A DNA stretch of 10,000 bases, from assembly GCA_963170055.1 (NCBI GenBank), contig CAUJGJ010000368.1, positions 642,501 to 652,500 on the forward strand. Direction: 5' to 3'. This document shows, in pieces, positions 1-6,881 of this stretch. Each line of letters begins with the position of its first letter. Position 1 is the stretch's first letter. The notes under the pieces are model-generated. The model was not told the origin of the DNA. It searched no databases and saw nothing but the letters and a program-made list of their open reading frames with translations. Made by a program: the position numbers and the translations under genes. This DNA comes from Halisarca cf. caerulea (lineage: Eukaryota; Porifera; Demospongiae; Chondrillida; Halisarcidae).

Positions 1-56
1 TGTGTGTGTGTGTGTGTGTGTGTGTGTGCATGTGTGTGTGTGTGTGCATGCGTGCA

Positions 57-87
<31 letters not shown>

Positions 88-114
88 GTGTGTGTGTGCG
101 TGTGTGTGTGTGTA

Positions 115-167
<53 letters not shown>

Positions 168-168
168 A
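1..168 (+). repeat. (TG)n microsatellite, interrupted
   Basis: Alternating TG with occasional CA, CG and TA substitutions (for example GCATGCGTGCATG near 47-58). It is intronic and gives UG repeats in the importin-alpha pre-mRNA. It is truncated by the window edge. Confidence 0.95.
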
Positions 169-231
169 TGCACATTATTGCAGATCTTCATTCAAACATG
201 TCCCAATGTACACAGCAAGAATTCTATCTGA

Positions 232-288
232 GGGGGGGGGGGAGGGGAGAATGAACCTTGTATGCCCCTTACCCCCCCCCCCCCCCCC
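232..288. repeat. G-run and C-run homopolymer pair
   Basis: G11-A-G4 at 232-247 is followed 24 bases later by C17 at 272-288, with a small CCCC at 265-268. The two runs are complementary and could pair in single-stranded DNA or RNA. They could also form a G-quadruplex and an i-motif separately. Run lengths are a likely site of sequencing error. Confidence 0.85.
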
Positions 289-459
289 ATGATTCATTTA
301 CCTATTGCAGCTGGTAGTTGTATAACGGTATTACCATACTTCCCCAATCAAATGCACCCACTTGCATTTAGTACGCACAATTACTGACCAGTGTGTGTGT
401 GTGTGTTTGACAATTGAATTCCTCTCCATTTGTCAACACCAACCCACATTTATCTCCAG

Positions 460-1279
460 ATATGTTGTCTCCCTGGGCTGCCTACCCTCCCTCTGCGCTG
501 GCCTGAAGGTTCACAAGACAGCTGTTGTCTATGACATACTCGATGCCTTGGAGTCCATGTTAAATGCAGGATCGAATGAACCGGTTAATCCTTACGTCGA
601 TGCTCTGAGGGAAACTGGCGGTGAGAGTGCAGCGTGTATCTATTTGCTGTGTGTGTTGTCATTAAAATTCACAAGTCCCCATAATTATAACGATGGTCTC
701 TCAGAAGGGATACATCTGCACTATAAACACTTGCACGTATGCAATTAGATAATTGGTGATTGAGATACCATATATCTTCCAACATTTTGTCCTTGTATAA
801 ATTAATGGTATTTCAGTTGATTGCTATGTGTGAGCAGTGTGTTTTAGAGTATGACATTGTACAACTACCGTGTGCACTGTAATTTTCTCAGGTTTTTCAC
901 AGATTGAAAGCCATCCATGAAAGTTTACACCCCATAAAAATTTAGATCAGGCTCTTGTGCAATAGCAAAACATGGCTGCCTGTAGTTATGAAAATGCAAA
1001 AAATGGTGAAAATTTAAGATATCAGTTTCTGCTAAAATTTATGTTTCACCCCGCGAAAACTAGTGTATATATGATAGTCAATTGCTTACAGCATTTACGA
1101 ACATGTATCCATAATAATATTCCCCATGTATACATATAACTTTACCACGTACTTCCTCTGTAGACGTGGATGTCATTGAAGAACTTCAAGGACACTCTTC
1201 CTATGACGTCTGTGTTAAGAGCTACCTGATCATGCAGTTCTTCCCTGATAAAGCAGATCCTGAATTTGTTGCAAATTAG
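460..1279 (+). CDS. Importin subunit alpha (karyopherin alpha), last two coding exons, 5' part outside window
   Basis: Importin alpha is the cytosolic adaptor that binds classical nuclear localisation signals through armadillo repeats and hands cargo to importin beta; its last repeat contacts the exporter CAS. Two exons are visible. Exon 460-620 follows the acceptor ttatctccag and enters at phase 1; exon 1164-1279 follows the acceptor cttcctctgtag. The donor at 621 is gtgaga, and the junction is in frame (phase 1). The first exon reads YVVSLGCLPSLCAGL, then a helix ending ILDALESML, then NPYVDALRETG. These match the family pattern Y-L-V-x-x-G-C-I-x-P-L-C-x-L-L, then LNGLENIL, then NPY...IEE. 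The second exon reads DVDVIEELQGHSSYDVCVKSY, matching the family's D-x-I-E-x-L-Q-x-H-x-N-x-x-I-Y-x-K-x segment, and stops with TAG after ADPEFVAN. About 91 C-terminal residues are seen, against roughly 520 to 540 for a whole family member. The extreme tail is divergent. Family assignment is firm; which paralogue is unknown. Confidence 0.88.
621..1163 (+). other. Last intron of importin alpha
   Basis: A 543-bp AT-rich intron with donor gtgaga and acceptor tag. No coding sequence is seen. Two similar segments, GTTTACACCCCATAAAAATTT near 925-946 and TTTCACCCCGCGAAAAC near 1044-1060, look like fragments of a dispersed repeat but are too degraded to delimit. Confidence 0.75.
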
Positions 1280-1410
1280 ATGATTGATTGTGCATTTTTT
1301 TACAGAATTTTCATGTTTCTATACACAATTTGGATTTTTATATTATTAGATGTTTGCCTGCTGTAGTTTGGCACGCATGCACATGATGTTGTAAATATAC
1401 GTATGTATAA

Positions 1411-1500
1411 GTTGTTCTAAATTACGTATATAAATTATAAGTAGTTCTAAATTATGTCTATAAATTATAAGTAGTTCTAAATTATGTATATAATTATTTA
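1411..1500 (+). repeat. 30-bp tandem repeat, three copies, in the importin-alpha 3' UTR
   Basis: Units start at 1411, 1441 and 1471 with GTAGTTCTAAATTATGTATA-type sequence, followed in units 1 and 2 by TAAATTATAA. Units 1 and 2 differ at three positions, and the third diverges at its end. The array lies between the stop codon and the poly(A) signal, so it should be part of the mRNA. Confidence 0.85.
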
Positions 1501-1646
1501 TATGATAGACACTGTAATAGTATGTATATTAGTTGACATATAGGAAATTGTATAAACTTTATGCTGTTACACAATTACCATATCTGCATGTTTGACGCCA
1601 TGCATTATAATATTATTATTATTTCAACACAATATCAAACATGATC

Positions 1647-1652
1647 AATAAA
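1647..1652 (+). terminator. Poly(A) signal AATAAA for importin alpha
   Basis: A canonical AATAAA hexamer (context atcaataaagtttt) lies 368 bases after the importin-alpha stop codon in an AT-rich stretch with T-rich sequence following. A second AATAAA occurs near 1900 (gggcaataaacacc) and could be a distal alternative. The site is predicted from the motif only. Confidence 0.6.
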
Positions 1653-1976
1653 GTTTTAATTATAATATTAATAATTCCATGTACATGCATGATTGAGTAT
1701 GAAAACTCCATAATAGTTCCTATTTAAATATTATACTATAAATCCTAAACATGCATGTGCATATATCATATAAAAATATTTTGTCATGAAAGGGGTTAAT
1801 GTTCCTTTTCGGTTCAATGATGGTACTTGGATGATGTTCATTACGTATGCGAAAGTGCAAAATCTCACATGCACACAGCAGTATCAATCATGCGGGCAAT
1901 AAACACCATTTTACGCCAGTACGCACTGCCCAGTCAGTGTGTCAATGGCTATATGGTGTGATAATGTGTGTACAGT
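1653..1976. other. Intergenic AT-rich spacer, no gene seen
   Basis: This stretch follows the importin-alpha poly(A) signal and precedes the nested MITE complex. Only short palindromic words such as ACATGCATGT are seen. I see no coding sequence or RNA gene. Confidence 0.6.
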
Positions 1977-2065
1977 TACTGTAGTACCCCTTTCGAGAGA
2001 CCACGCTTACTAGGAACCCGTAAACGGTGGTCTCTGACAATAAGGTGAAACTCAACAATGGGGCA

Positions 2066-2293
2066 TACCCTAAATCGGAAAATATTCGCGAACAGTAAAA
2101 TTCGCGAATCAGCGCCATATCTGGTAGGCAGAAAAATTCAAGACTAAAAATTTCGCGAGTCTCACCATACATTGTCTATACCTATACTTTGGAACGTGTG
2201 CAGAAATATTTGCAACAAAAAAAAATCGCGAGTGAAGTCAATTCGTGAAAATCATGAATATTATTGGTCGCGAAAATTTCCCAATTTAGGGTA
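2066..2293. mobile_element. MITE-like element B, nested in element A
   Basis: The inverted termini are CCCTAAATCGGAAAATATTC (continuing GCGA, left) and CCCTAAATTGGGAAATTTTC (continuing GCGA, right end read on the minus strand). Both are flanked by TA at 2066-2067 and 2292-2293. The element is about 224 bp and is full of TTCGCGA-type words (2087, 2101, 2151 and, inverted, 2225 and 2269). The sequence on either side (GGGG-C and CTAC) is nearly contiguous in the second copy of element A (GGGGGCTAC near 7435-7443). That supports this being an insertion and not part of element A. No coding sequence. Confidence 0.78.
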
Positions 2294-2318
2294 CTACATT
2301 AGTGACCAACAAAGCCAG

Positions 2319-2373
2319 TTGTACCATGGACACTCCCTACTACAGAACGTAGTATGGAGTGTCCATGGTTGTA
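2319..2373. mobile_element. 45-bp foldback insertion with TTGTA target duplication
   Basis: Two 20-base arms (2324-2343, CCATGGACACTCCCTACTAC, and its inverted copy at 2349-2368 with one mismatch) surround a 5-base loop AGAAC. TTGTA is duplicated at 2319-2323 and 2369-2373. The related copy of element A at 7358-7542 has continuous sequence here (AGTCAGTCCTGCAAATAAT). The hairpin is therefore extra DNA inserted into element A, or a very small palindromic duplication formed during repair. Confidence 0.7.
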
Positions 2374-2423
2374 CAAAAGAGGTGGTCTTTAATGAGGGTG
2401 GCCTCTCAAAAGGAGTACTACTG

Positions 2424-2432
2424 TATGTGTGT

Positions 2433-2515
<83 letters not shown>

Positions 2516-2523
2516 TATGTGTA
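2424..2523. repeat. (TG)n microsatellite abutting element A
   Basis: About 100 bp of TG on the plus strand with a few TA and TC interruptions. It begins immediately at the right terminus of element A. It lies between the convergent importin-alpha and MYCBP genes and is not clearly inside a transcript. Confidence 0.95.
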
Positions 2524-2679
2524 CACACAACAATTATTGCAATACATAAGATAATAACATAGCATATGTGTGTTAACAAGATGCGGGCTAGACACAGGGA
2601 CACTCAAGGTTACAAGCTGGTTTTGGCCAACAACACTGCCATATGGGCCGACAGTTCATGCATGGATGTACATAGAGTC
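2524..2679 (-). other. Unique sequence, possible 3' UTR of the MYCBP gene
   Basis: No repeat or ORF of note. If the terminal exon at 2680-2706 is used, this would be its 3' UTR. No AATAAA is visible on the minus strand in this stretch, which weakens the idea. Confidence 0.35.
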
Positions 2680-2706
2680 TTAGACACTTCCTTCAGATTT
2701 CTCCAA
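2680..2706 (-). other. Candidate alternative last coding exon of the MYCBP homologue
   Basis: On the minus strand a strong acceptor (CACTGTTTTTTTTTTACAG, with a plausible branch region CATTAATTG upstream) precedes TTGGAGAAATCTGAAGGAAG and then GTCTAA, reading LEKSEGSV and stop. The MYCBP exon ending LKEA has a good donor, GTGAGC, at 3996-3991. Joining the two keeps phase 0 and extends the coiled coil as LKEALEKSEGSV in place of LKEAVSTHA. This would make a 1.3-kb last intron containing the minisatellite and the inverted-repeat element. The splice signals are seen; use of the exon is inferred. Confidence 0.45.
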
Positions 2707-2863
2707 CTGTAAAAAAAAAACAGTGAAAACAATTAATGAAATTCTTAGAAAGAATGTATTATGTATACCTATAATAATATTATGCAATTTGTCATCAATT
2801 TACTACATATAAATGTATACACATTTATTGTGAAATAGAACACACACACATCTTGTAGCTGTA

Positions 2864-3440
2864 TAACACACTCCTGATTAGAATTATCCTCTTAGTTAGT
2901 ACACACATCTGTTCCGCACACACTCCTGGTTAGCACACACTCCTGGTTAGTACACACTCCTGGTTGGTACACACTCCTGGTTAGCACACACTCCTGGTTA
3001 GTACACACTCCTGGTTAGCACACACTCCTGGTTAGTACACACTCCTGGTTGGTACACACTCCTGGTTAGCACACACTCCTGGTTAGCACACACTCCTGGT
3101 TAGCACACACTCCTGGTTAGTACACATATCTGTTCCGCACACACTCCTGGTTAGTACACACTCCTGGTTAGTACACATATCTGTTCCGCACACACTCCTG
3201 GTTAGCACACACTCCTGGTTAGTACACACTCCTGGTTAGTACACACTCCTGGTTAGCACACACTCCTGGATAGCACACACTCCTGGTTAGTACACACTCC
3301 TGGTTAGCATAGGCTCCTGGTTAGCATACACTCCTGTTTAGTACACACTTCTAGTCAGTACACAGTTCTGGTTAGCACACATTCCTGGTTAGCACACACG
3401 CATGGTTAATGCACACTTCTGGTACACACTCAGACACAAA
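2864..3440. repeat. 17-bp minisatellite array (unit TAGYACACACTCCTGGT)
   Basis: About 33 tandem units, most reading CACACTCCTGGTTAG with alternating CA or TA at the junction. Units degenerate towards both ends. A longer variant segment, GTACACATATCTGTTCCGC, interrupts the array at 3120-3138 and 3171-3189, and in near-identical form near 2899, so part of the array was duplicated as a block. The core TAGTACACACTCCTGG also occurs in the dispersed repeats at 6180-6300 and 8276-8636. Confidence 0.92.
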
Positions 3441-3598
3441 ACTAATATCAGCCTGCCTTCAGCTCATGTACAACATCTAAAACAATCCTAAGAAGAAGGG
3501 TACCTGACATAAGTGTTACTAATCTGTCCTGCCATGACTATAAGTACCGGTTCAGTGTGGGATAGATGCAAAAGGACAAACTAAACTACATAATATAC
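3441..3598. other. Unique spacer, nothing recognised
   Basis: Non-repetitive sequence between the minisatellite and the inverted-repeat element, probably intronic or downstream of the MYCBP gene. No ORF, RNA gene or clear motif is seen. Confidence 0.5.
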
Positions 3599-3902
3599 AG
3601 TCAAACTCTGTTAGTAAGTACGTACCTGGGTTAGTCCGGCCCCTTCCGCCGGCCGCCATTTTATTCTACCTGTTGGGTAGAATTAAATGGTGGCCGGCGG
3701 AAGGGGTTGGGTACGAGACTATACCTGGGTTAGTACAGTAAGTACTCCTGGATAGTAAGTACTCATTACTCTGTCCCTACCTTGTGCAACCATGCATGCA
3801 CCATTGAAAGTACCTTGGGATAGTAAGTACTTCTGATAGTGAGTACCTATATTTTGCCTTCCCTTGAGGGTACTTACTATCCAAGTTCTACTGTAGTTTG
3901 AT
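3599..3902. mobile_element. Inverted-repeat element C with TAGTAAGTAC motifs
   Basis: The left end reads AGTCAAACT..TTAGTAAGTAC. The right end, read on the minus strand, gives TGATCAAACTACAGTAGAAC followed by TTGGATAGTAAGTAC. The two share TCAAACT and TAGTAAGTAC in inverted orientation. The interior has several direct copies of CCTGGxTAGTA and GATAGTAAGTAC plus TCTGTCCCT, the same words found in the tandem repeats at 6180-6300 and 8276-8636. This looks like a degenerate non-autonomous element or the parent of those repeats. The ends are approximate. It carries a 90-bp insertion at 3632-3721. Confidence 0.5.
3623..3730. mobile_element. 90-bp CpG-rich foldback element with 9-bp target duplication
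   Basis: TACCTGGGT occurs at 3623-3631 and 3722-3730. Between them, 3632-3721 begins TAGTC and ends GACTA. Within it, arms of 31 bases (3640-3670 and 3676-3706) pair around the loop TGTTG with only two mismatches. The stem contains CCCCTTCCGCCGGCC and ATTCTACC. The duplication could alternatively be read as 13 bp (TACCTGGGTTAGT). A 9-bp duplication would suit a Mutator-like transposase acting in trans, but nothing else proves that class. Confidence 0.72.
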
Positions 3903-3978
3903 CATTCTGTGTTTTGAGTAATTTTATCAAGTGTATAATGCTTAGCCTGAAGTCCATGGCAACAATCAACAGCATTAA

Positions 3979-4192
3979 TCATGCGTGGGTGCTCACAGCC
4001 TCTTTCAACTGGGCATTTTCTTCTTCAAGTGCCTGAACCCTTTCTCTCAGCTCCTCCACCTCCCTTTGGATGACCTCTGCATCCACACCACCTGCTCCGC
4101 TGTGTAGGTGTTTCTTAACAAATCTTTGTAACAGTTAAGAACACCATACATACCACCACTATGTACACATATGTACATTTGCGCACATACAT

Positions 4193-4256
<64 letters not shown>

Positions 4257-4303
4257 GCATACACGCACACACACACACACATACACACACACACACACAC
4301 ATA

Positions 4304-4394
<91 letters not shown>

Positions 4395-4488
4395 ACACTA
4401 GTCTTGCATAGCCAAACCCATACCTCTTTGATTTTCCTGAATGAAGGGGAAGTTCAAGGAGCCAAGTTGAGGGTCTAGTTACACAAAA

Positions 4489-4526
<38 letters not shown>

Positions 4527-4821
4527 TGAATACTCTAAGGCATCGTTGGGTTTGTCTGGTTCTTCGTATAGCCCAACAAGAACTGCAAGACAGATAATTA
4601 AAGCAACTTTCAAAGGTCCATCTAATAGTCATCTTGAATAGGCCCATAGGCTACCTTTAGTCAATGCGTCTAAGACTCCATTCTTCTCCAAATACTTTCG
4701 GAACTCTTCGCGTTTGGCCTCGTTTCCCTAAGTAAAAGGGAAAAATAAGACGAAACATGGACCAGAGATCTTGCTAAATGGTTGAGCAGCAGATACCGGA
4801 GACACCCACCGGTTGAGCCAT
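3979..4821 (-). CDS. MYCBP: MYCBP / AMY-1 (c-Myc-binding protein) homologue, five coding exons
   Basis: MYCBP is a roughly 103-residue protein that binds the N-terminus of c-Myc and AKAP-type anchoring proteins. Exons are given on the minus strand. Exon 1 (4821-4810, MAQP, donor gtgggt) starts at the ATG that aligns with the human start. Exon 2 (4727-4655) reads NEAKREEFRKYLEKNGVLDA then LTK; the human protein has SKREQFRRYLEKSGVLDTLTK. Exon 3 (4582-4534) reads VLVGLYEEPDKPNDALE; the human protein has VLVALYEEPEKPNSALD. Exon 4 (about 4474-4424) is uncertain. Exon 5 (4099-3979) reads EVIQREVEELRERVQALEEE then NAQLKEAVSTHA and stop, matching the family's leucine-zipper-like C-terminus. Acceptors for exons 2, 3 and 5 are good (tacttag, tcttgcag, ctacacag) and phases 0-1-2-2 are consistent. 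Total is about 101 residues. Introns 3 and 4 carry (AC)n, that is UG in the transcript. Family identity is firm; exon 4 and the true last exon are open. Confidence 0.9.
4194..4398 (-). repeat. (AC)n microsatellite in MYCBP intron 4
   Basis: About 205 bp of AC on the plus strand with scattered AT, AG and CG substitutions. It reads as UG repeats in the minus-strand MYCBP transcript and fills most of the intron between exons 4 and 5. Confidence 0.95.
4491..4522 (-). repeat. (AC)16 microsatellite in MYCBP intron 3, near the donor site
   Basis: An uninterrupted (AC)16 begins 10 bases into the intron, downstream of the exon 3 donor (gtattc, 4533-4528), so UG repeats sit next to a weak 5' splice site in the transcript. 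Confidence 0.95.
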
Positions 4822-5643
4822 CTTGTGTCGAAGGGTAAAATGGCGCCCTATCATCCAATGAATATAGTTAGCCTGCAAGCCATGTGCTCGATGAATATCG
4901 TTACTCTTCCTAGTACAGCTCAGCCCAGAGACAAGTTCTCAAAGTTTTCTTTGTTACAAGAAATAAGCTTAGCTTCTGAGGACCTAATACTCGCGGTAAG
5001 CCTAGCAACTTTGTTGGAAAGCTTTATTGAAGCTATGGGAGCCATTTGGATCACGTTCAATTCACACACCTTGTCTTCCGTTTTGTTTCGAAAGCTATCA
5101 TTGAAACCACATTTCACGCGCGCGTGTGGGTCGACCTCTGCAAAGAATACCCGGTTGTGATTAAACATCAGTGCTATGAATGGAAGTCCGGGAAATCGGA
5201 TAAAACACGGATCTTGTATCACCCGATGATCTAATCCTGTGGAAAATTATTAGATTTTGCGTTTCCTTTGAAATATTTGCTTAACAAGTGGTTGCTGCTT
5301 TGTAGTAGACAGTTCGGAGTTTATTTTAAGTGATATATCATAGTTAAGGACCCTTTCACTGCGGAACCAAACTAGTGAACCGTTGTTTGGTGGAGAAAGC
5401 ATTTATTCCTACTCCGTGGCCACCAGTGAGGTGTCCTACCGCGTTACTAGTTGTAGTCAGTACAGTTGGCGAGCCTGGCGTGACATCTCGTTCTTGTGGT
5501 TTATACCCATCATTTACAGGACTTTATAGGAATTCGTCATCAAACACGTTCCCAAAGTGTCATTTCGGTCTTCCCTTGTTTCGAGGACGCTGACGATTTA
5601 CTCCAGCTGTAAGCTCGTATTGATCGCTATACAGTTTTGAGGA
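4822..5643. other. Intergenic interval between divergent genes, probable bidirectional promoter
   Basis: This 822-bp stretch separates the MYCBP start (minus strand) from the next start (plus strand). It contains CpG-bearing words such as the perfect palindrome CACGCGCGCGTG at 5115-5126. Two ORFs cross it. A plus-strand one from 4840 (MAPYHPM...) ends against a very good donor, GGTAAGC, at 4996-5001. A minus-strand one of 100 codons (5222-4920) contains an acceptor-like TATTCTTTGCAG near 5140. I recognise neither protein. The plus-strand donor suggests a 5' untranslated exon of the rightward gene beginning near the MYCBP start. Acceptor candidates for it are near 5094 and 5310. Confidence 0.5.
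4837..4847 (+). promoter_or_regulatory. YY1-like element AAAATGGCGCC, with CCAAT at 4855-4859
   Basis: AAAATGGCGCC lies 16 bases upstream of the MYCBP start codon. In animals AAnATGGCGnC is the YY1 core often found just downstream of transcription starts of housekeeping genes. A CCAAT pentamer lies 8 bases beyond it. Both are short motifs, so the reading is tentative, but their position next to a start codon in a head-to-head interval fits a promoter. Confidence 0.4.
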
Positions 5644-5887
5644 ATGACCGGTAAATGTCTGTTCTTGCTGTTGATGTTAGCTGGAATGGTTGTCTTTCTA
5701 TACGGGTGTCCTTTCAAACGTAAACTGGCATTGAAGAGCGTCTCTTCTTTTGTCCCGTCCTGCAGAAGTTTGTCAAGGTCATTGCGGTAACCCGTTCAGC
5801 ACGATGCCCCTGGCCAACGCTCATCCTTGGGAGAACAACTTGCCTATGAAACCCGAGGACCCCGGAGAAAGCATGGAAATCAGTCAG
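5644..5887 (+). CDS. Unrecognised gene, first two coding exons (43 codons), continues beyond or within the window
   Basis: Exon 1 codes ATGACCG (5644-5650) and ends at the donor GTAAAT. A 115-bp intron (5651-5765) ends in a strong pyrimidine tract and acceptor (CTTTTGTCCCGTCCTGCAG). Exon 2 (5766-5887) ends ATCAGTCAG before the donor gtttgt. Joined, they give an open frame beginning MTEVCQGHCGNPFSTMPLAN and ending PGESMEISQ, in phase 0. An in-frame TGA two codons before the ATG shows that no upstream start in this exon can be used. A second in-frame ATG, with good context (agcacgATGC), lies at 5802. The peptide is short, rich in Pro, Glu and Asn, with no transmembrane or signal segment, and I do not recognise the family. 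No convincing third exon was found downstream, so the next intron is probably over 4 kb. The gene is divergent to MYCBP. Confidence 0.6.
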
Positions 5888-6169
5888 GTTTGTGTTCTGT
5901 GAGCGCGTGTGTGACCCTTATCCCGCGCGCGGGACAGGATCTGTTCCCCGCCGTCGATCTTTTAGCCTCAGGGGAATCGGATAGGTCGTTTATTCAGTAA
6001 TCTTGACTTAATTCAAGGCCTACTGATGTCGGTGGTCGTTCTTCATGTAGTGGTTTGTACGACTATTCCCAAATGTCCCCAGCCCACATTTTGTGTGAAA
6101 TTGTGATGTGTTTGGCTCAAACATCTTGAACATGATGGTACTAGATAAAGCACATTGGAGTATTCTTAG
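5888..6169 (+). other. Start of long intron of the unrecognised gene
   Basis: Begins with the donor gtttgt. It contains the perfect 14-base palindrome TCCCGCGCGCGGGA (5921-5934) close to the exon, so the CpG-rich character extends past the coding exons. No further exon is seen. Confidence 0.5.
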
Positions 6170-6300
6170 TAAGTACAGTACATAGTTTAGTACACACTCC
6201 TGGATAGTAAGTACTCCTCATTCTGTCCCTGTGTATACCTCATGTACGCAAACCAACCCTGATAGTAAGTATGTACCTGTGATAATAGGTACTGATTTTA
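6170..6300. repeat. Single diverged copy of the 91-96-bp repeat
   Basis: It contains TTTAGTACACACTCCTGGAT, TAGTAAGTACTCCTCATTCT, GTCCCTGTGTATACCTCATG and CCAACCCTGATAGTAAGTA in order. This is the same arrangement as each unit of the tandem array at 8276-8636. It is therefore a dispersed copy of that family, related also to element C. Confidence 0.8.
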
Positions 6301-6458
6301 TGTCCTCTTGGAGATACATACCTACTTAGCCAGTTTTCTGTATTTAGGCAGTCACATTTTCTGCGTTTTTTCCTTATCTTAACTTTACGGATACTTTGTA
6401 CGGGCAACACACCTAGTGTGTACCTAGTTAGTGTGCATGCATGGCTAAATGCCCTATT
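6301..6458. other. Unique intronic spacer
   Basis: A pyrimidine-rich stretch (CGTTTTTTCCTTATCTTAAC near 6363-6382) without a following acceptor. No exon or repeat recognised. Confidence 0.4.
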
Positions 6459-6468
6459 TGTGTGTGTG

Positions 6469-6537
<69 letters not shown>

Positions 6538-6548
6538 TTGTGTGTGTG

Positions 6549-6611
<63 letters not shown>

Positions 6612-6618
6612 TTGTGTG

Positions 6619-6656
<38 letters not shown>

Positions 6657-6712
6657 TGTGTGTGTGTGTGTATGTTTGTGTGCGTGTCTGTGTGTGTGTG
6701 TGTGTGTGTGTG

Positions 6713-6758
<46 letters not shown>

Positions 6759-6782
6759 TGTGTGTGTGTGTATGTTTGTGTG

Positions 6783-6881
<99 letters not shown>

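Larger units (their letters stand above)
1..459 (+). other. Intron of the importin-alpha gene with TG and G/C tracts
   Basis: No exon is recognisable here. An interrupted (TG)n tract fills 1-168. A G11-A-G4 run lies at 232-247, a C17 run at 272-288 and a (GT)8 tract at 391-406. The 3' end supplies the pyrimidine-rich acceptor used at 458-459. Apparent Cys-Val reading frames across the TG tract are artefacts of the repeat. The expected preceding armadillo exon is not in the window, so this intron extends beyond the left edge. Confidence 0.7.
1977..2425. mobile_element. MITE-like element A (copy 1), disrupted by two nested insertions
   Basis: The left end at 1979 reads CTGTAGTACCCCTTTCGAGA and continues GACCAC. 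The right end at 2423, read on the minus strand, is CAGTAGTACTCCTTTTGAGA and continues GGCCAC. The two 26-base termini differ at four positions. Both ends are flanked by TA (1977-1978 and 2424-2425), the target duplication expected of Tc1/mariner-type elements. A subterminal inverted copy of AGAGACCAC follows the left end. The interior contains a second element (2066-2293) and a 45-bp foldback (2324-2368). Removing both leaves about 170 bp, close to the intact second copy at 7358-7542. No transposase is encoded, so the element would be non-autonomous. The right end abuts a (TG)n tract. Confidence 0.8.

Noticed and set aside
2..292. Long Cys-Val ORFs across (TG)n tracts, also at 2172-2562, 4047-4478 and 6240-7038
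   Set aside because: They are translations of dinucleotide repeats, open in several frames on both strands, with no independent coding signal.
4802..4821. MYCBP exon 1 extended to the GTATCT donor (adding VGVS)
   Set aside because: That junction would end in phase 1 and break the frame of exon 2. The upstream donor GTGGGT keeps phase 0 and matches the human N-terminal length better.
4670..4858. Minus-strand 62-codon ORF starting MDDRAPFYP
   Set aside because: It reads through MYCBP intron 1 and out of frame through exon 2. The real frame is fixed by the KREEFRKYLEKNGVLDALTK homology.
4813..5160. Plus-strand 115-codon ORF in the promoter interval
   Set aside because: It crosses the MYCBP start and an excellent donor at 4996. 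Splicing 4995 to 5766 would put it out of frame with the rightward gene. At most it marks an untranslated exon.
4920..5222. Minus-strand 100-codon ORF upstream of MYCBP
   Set aside because: It contains an acceptor-like site but no convincing downstream donor, and I recognise no family. It may be chance or a 5' exon, so it is not called as a gene.
5375..5593. Plus-strand 72-codon ORF
   Set aside because: It lies in the 5' region of the rightward gene, lacks splice support, and shows no family resemblance.
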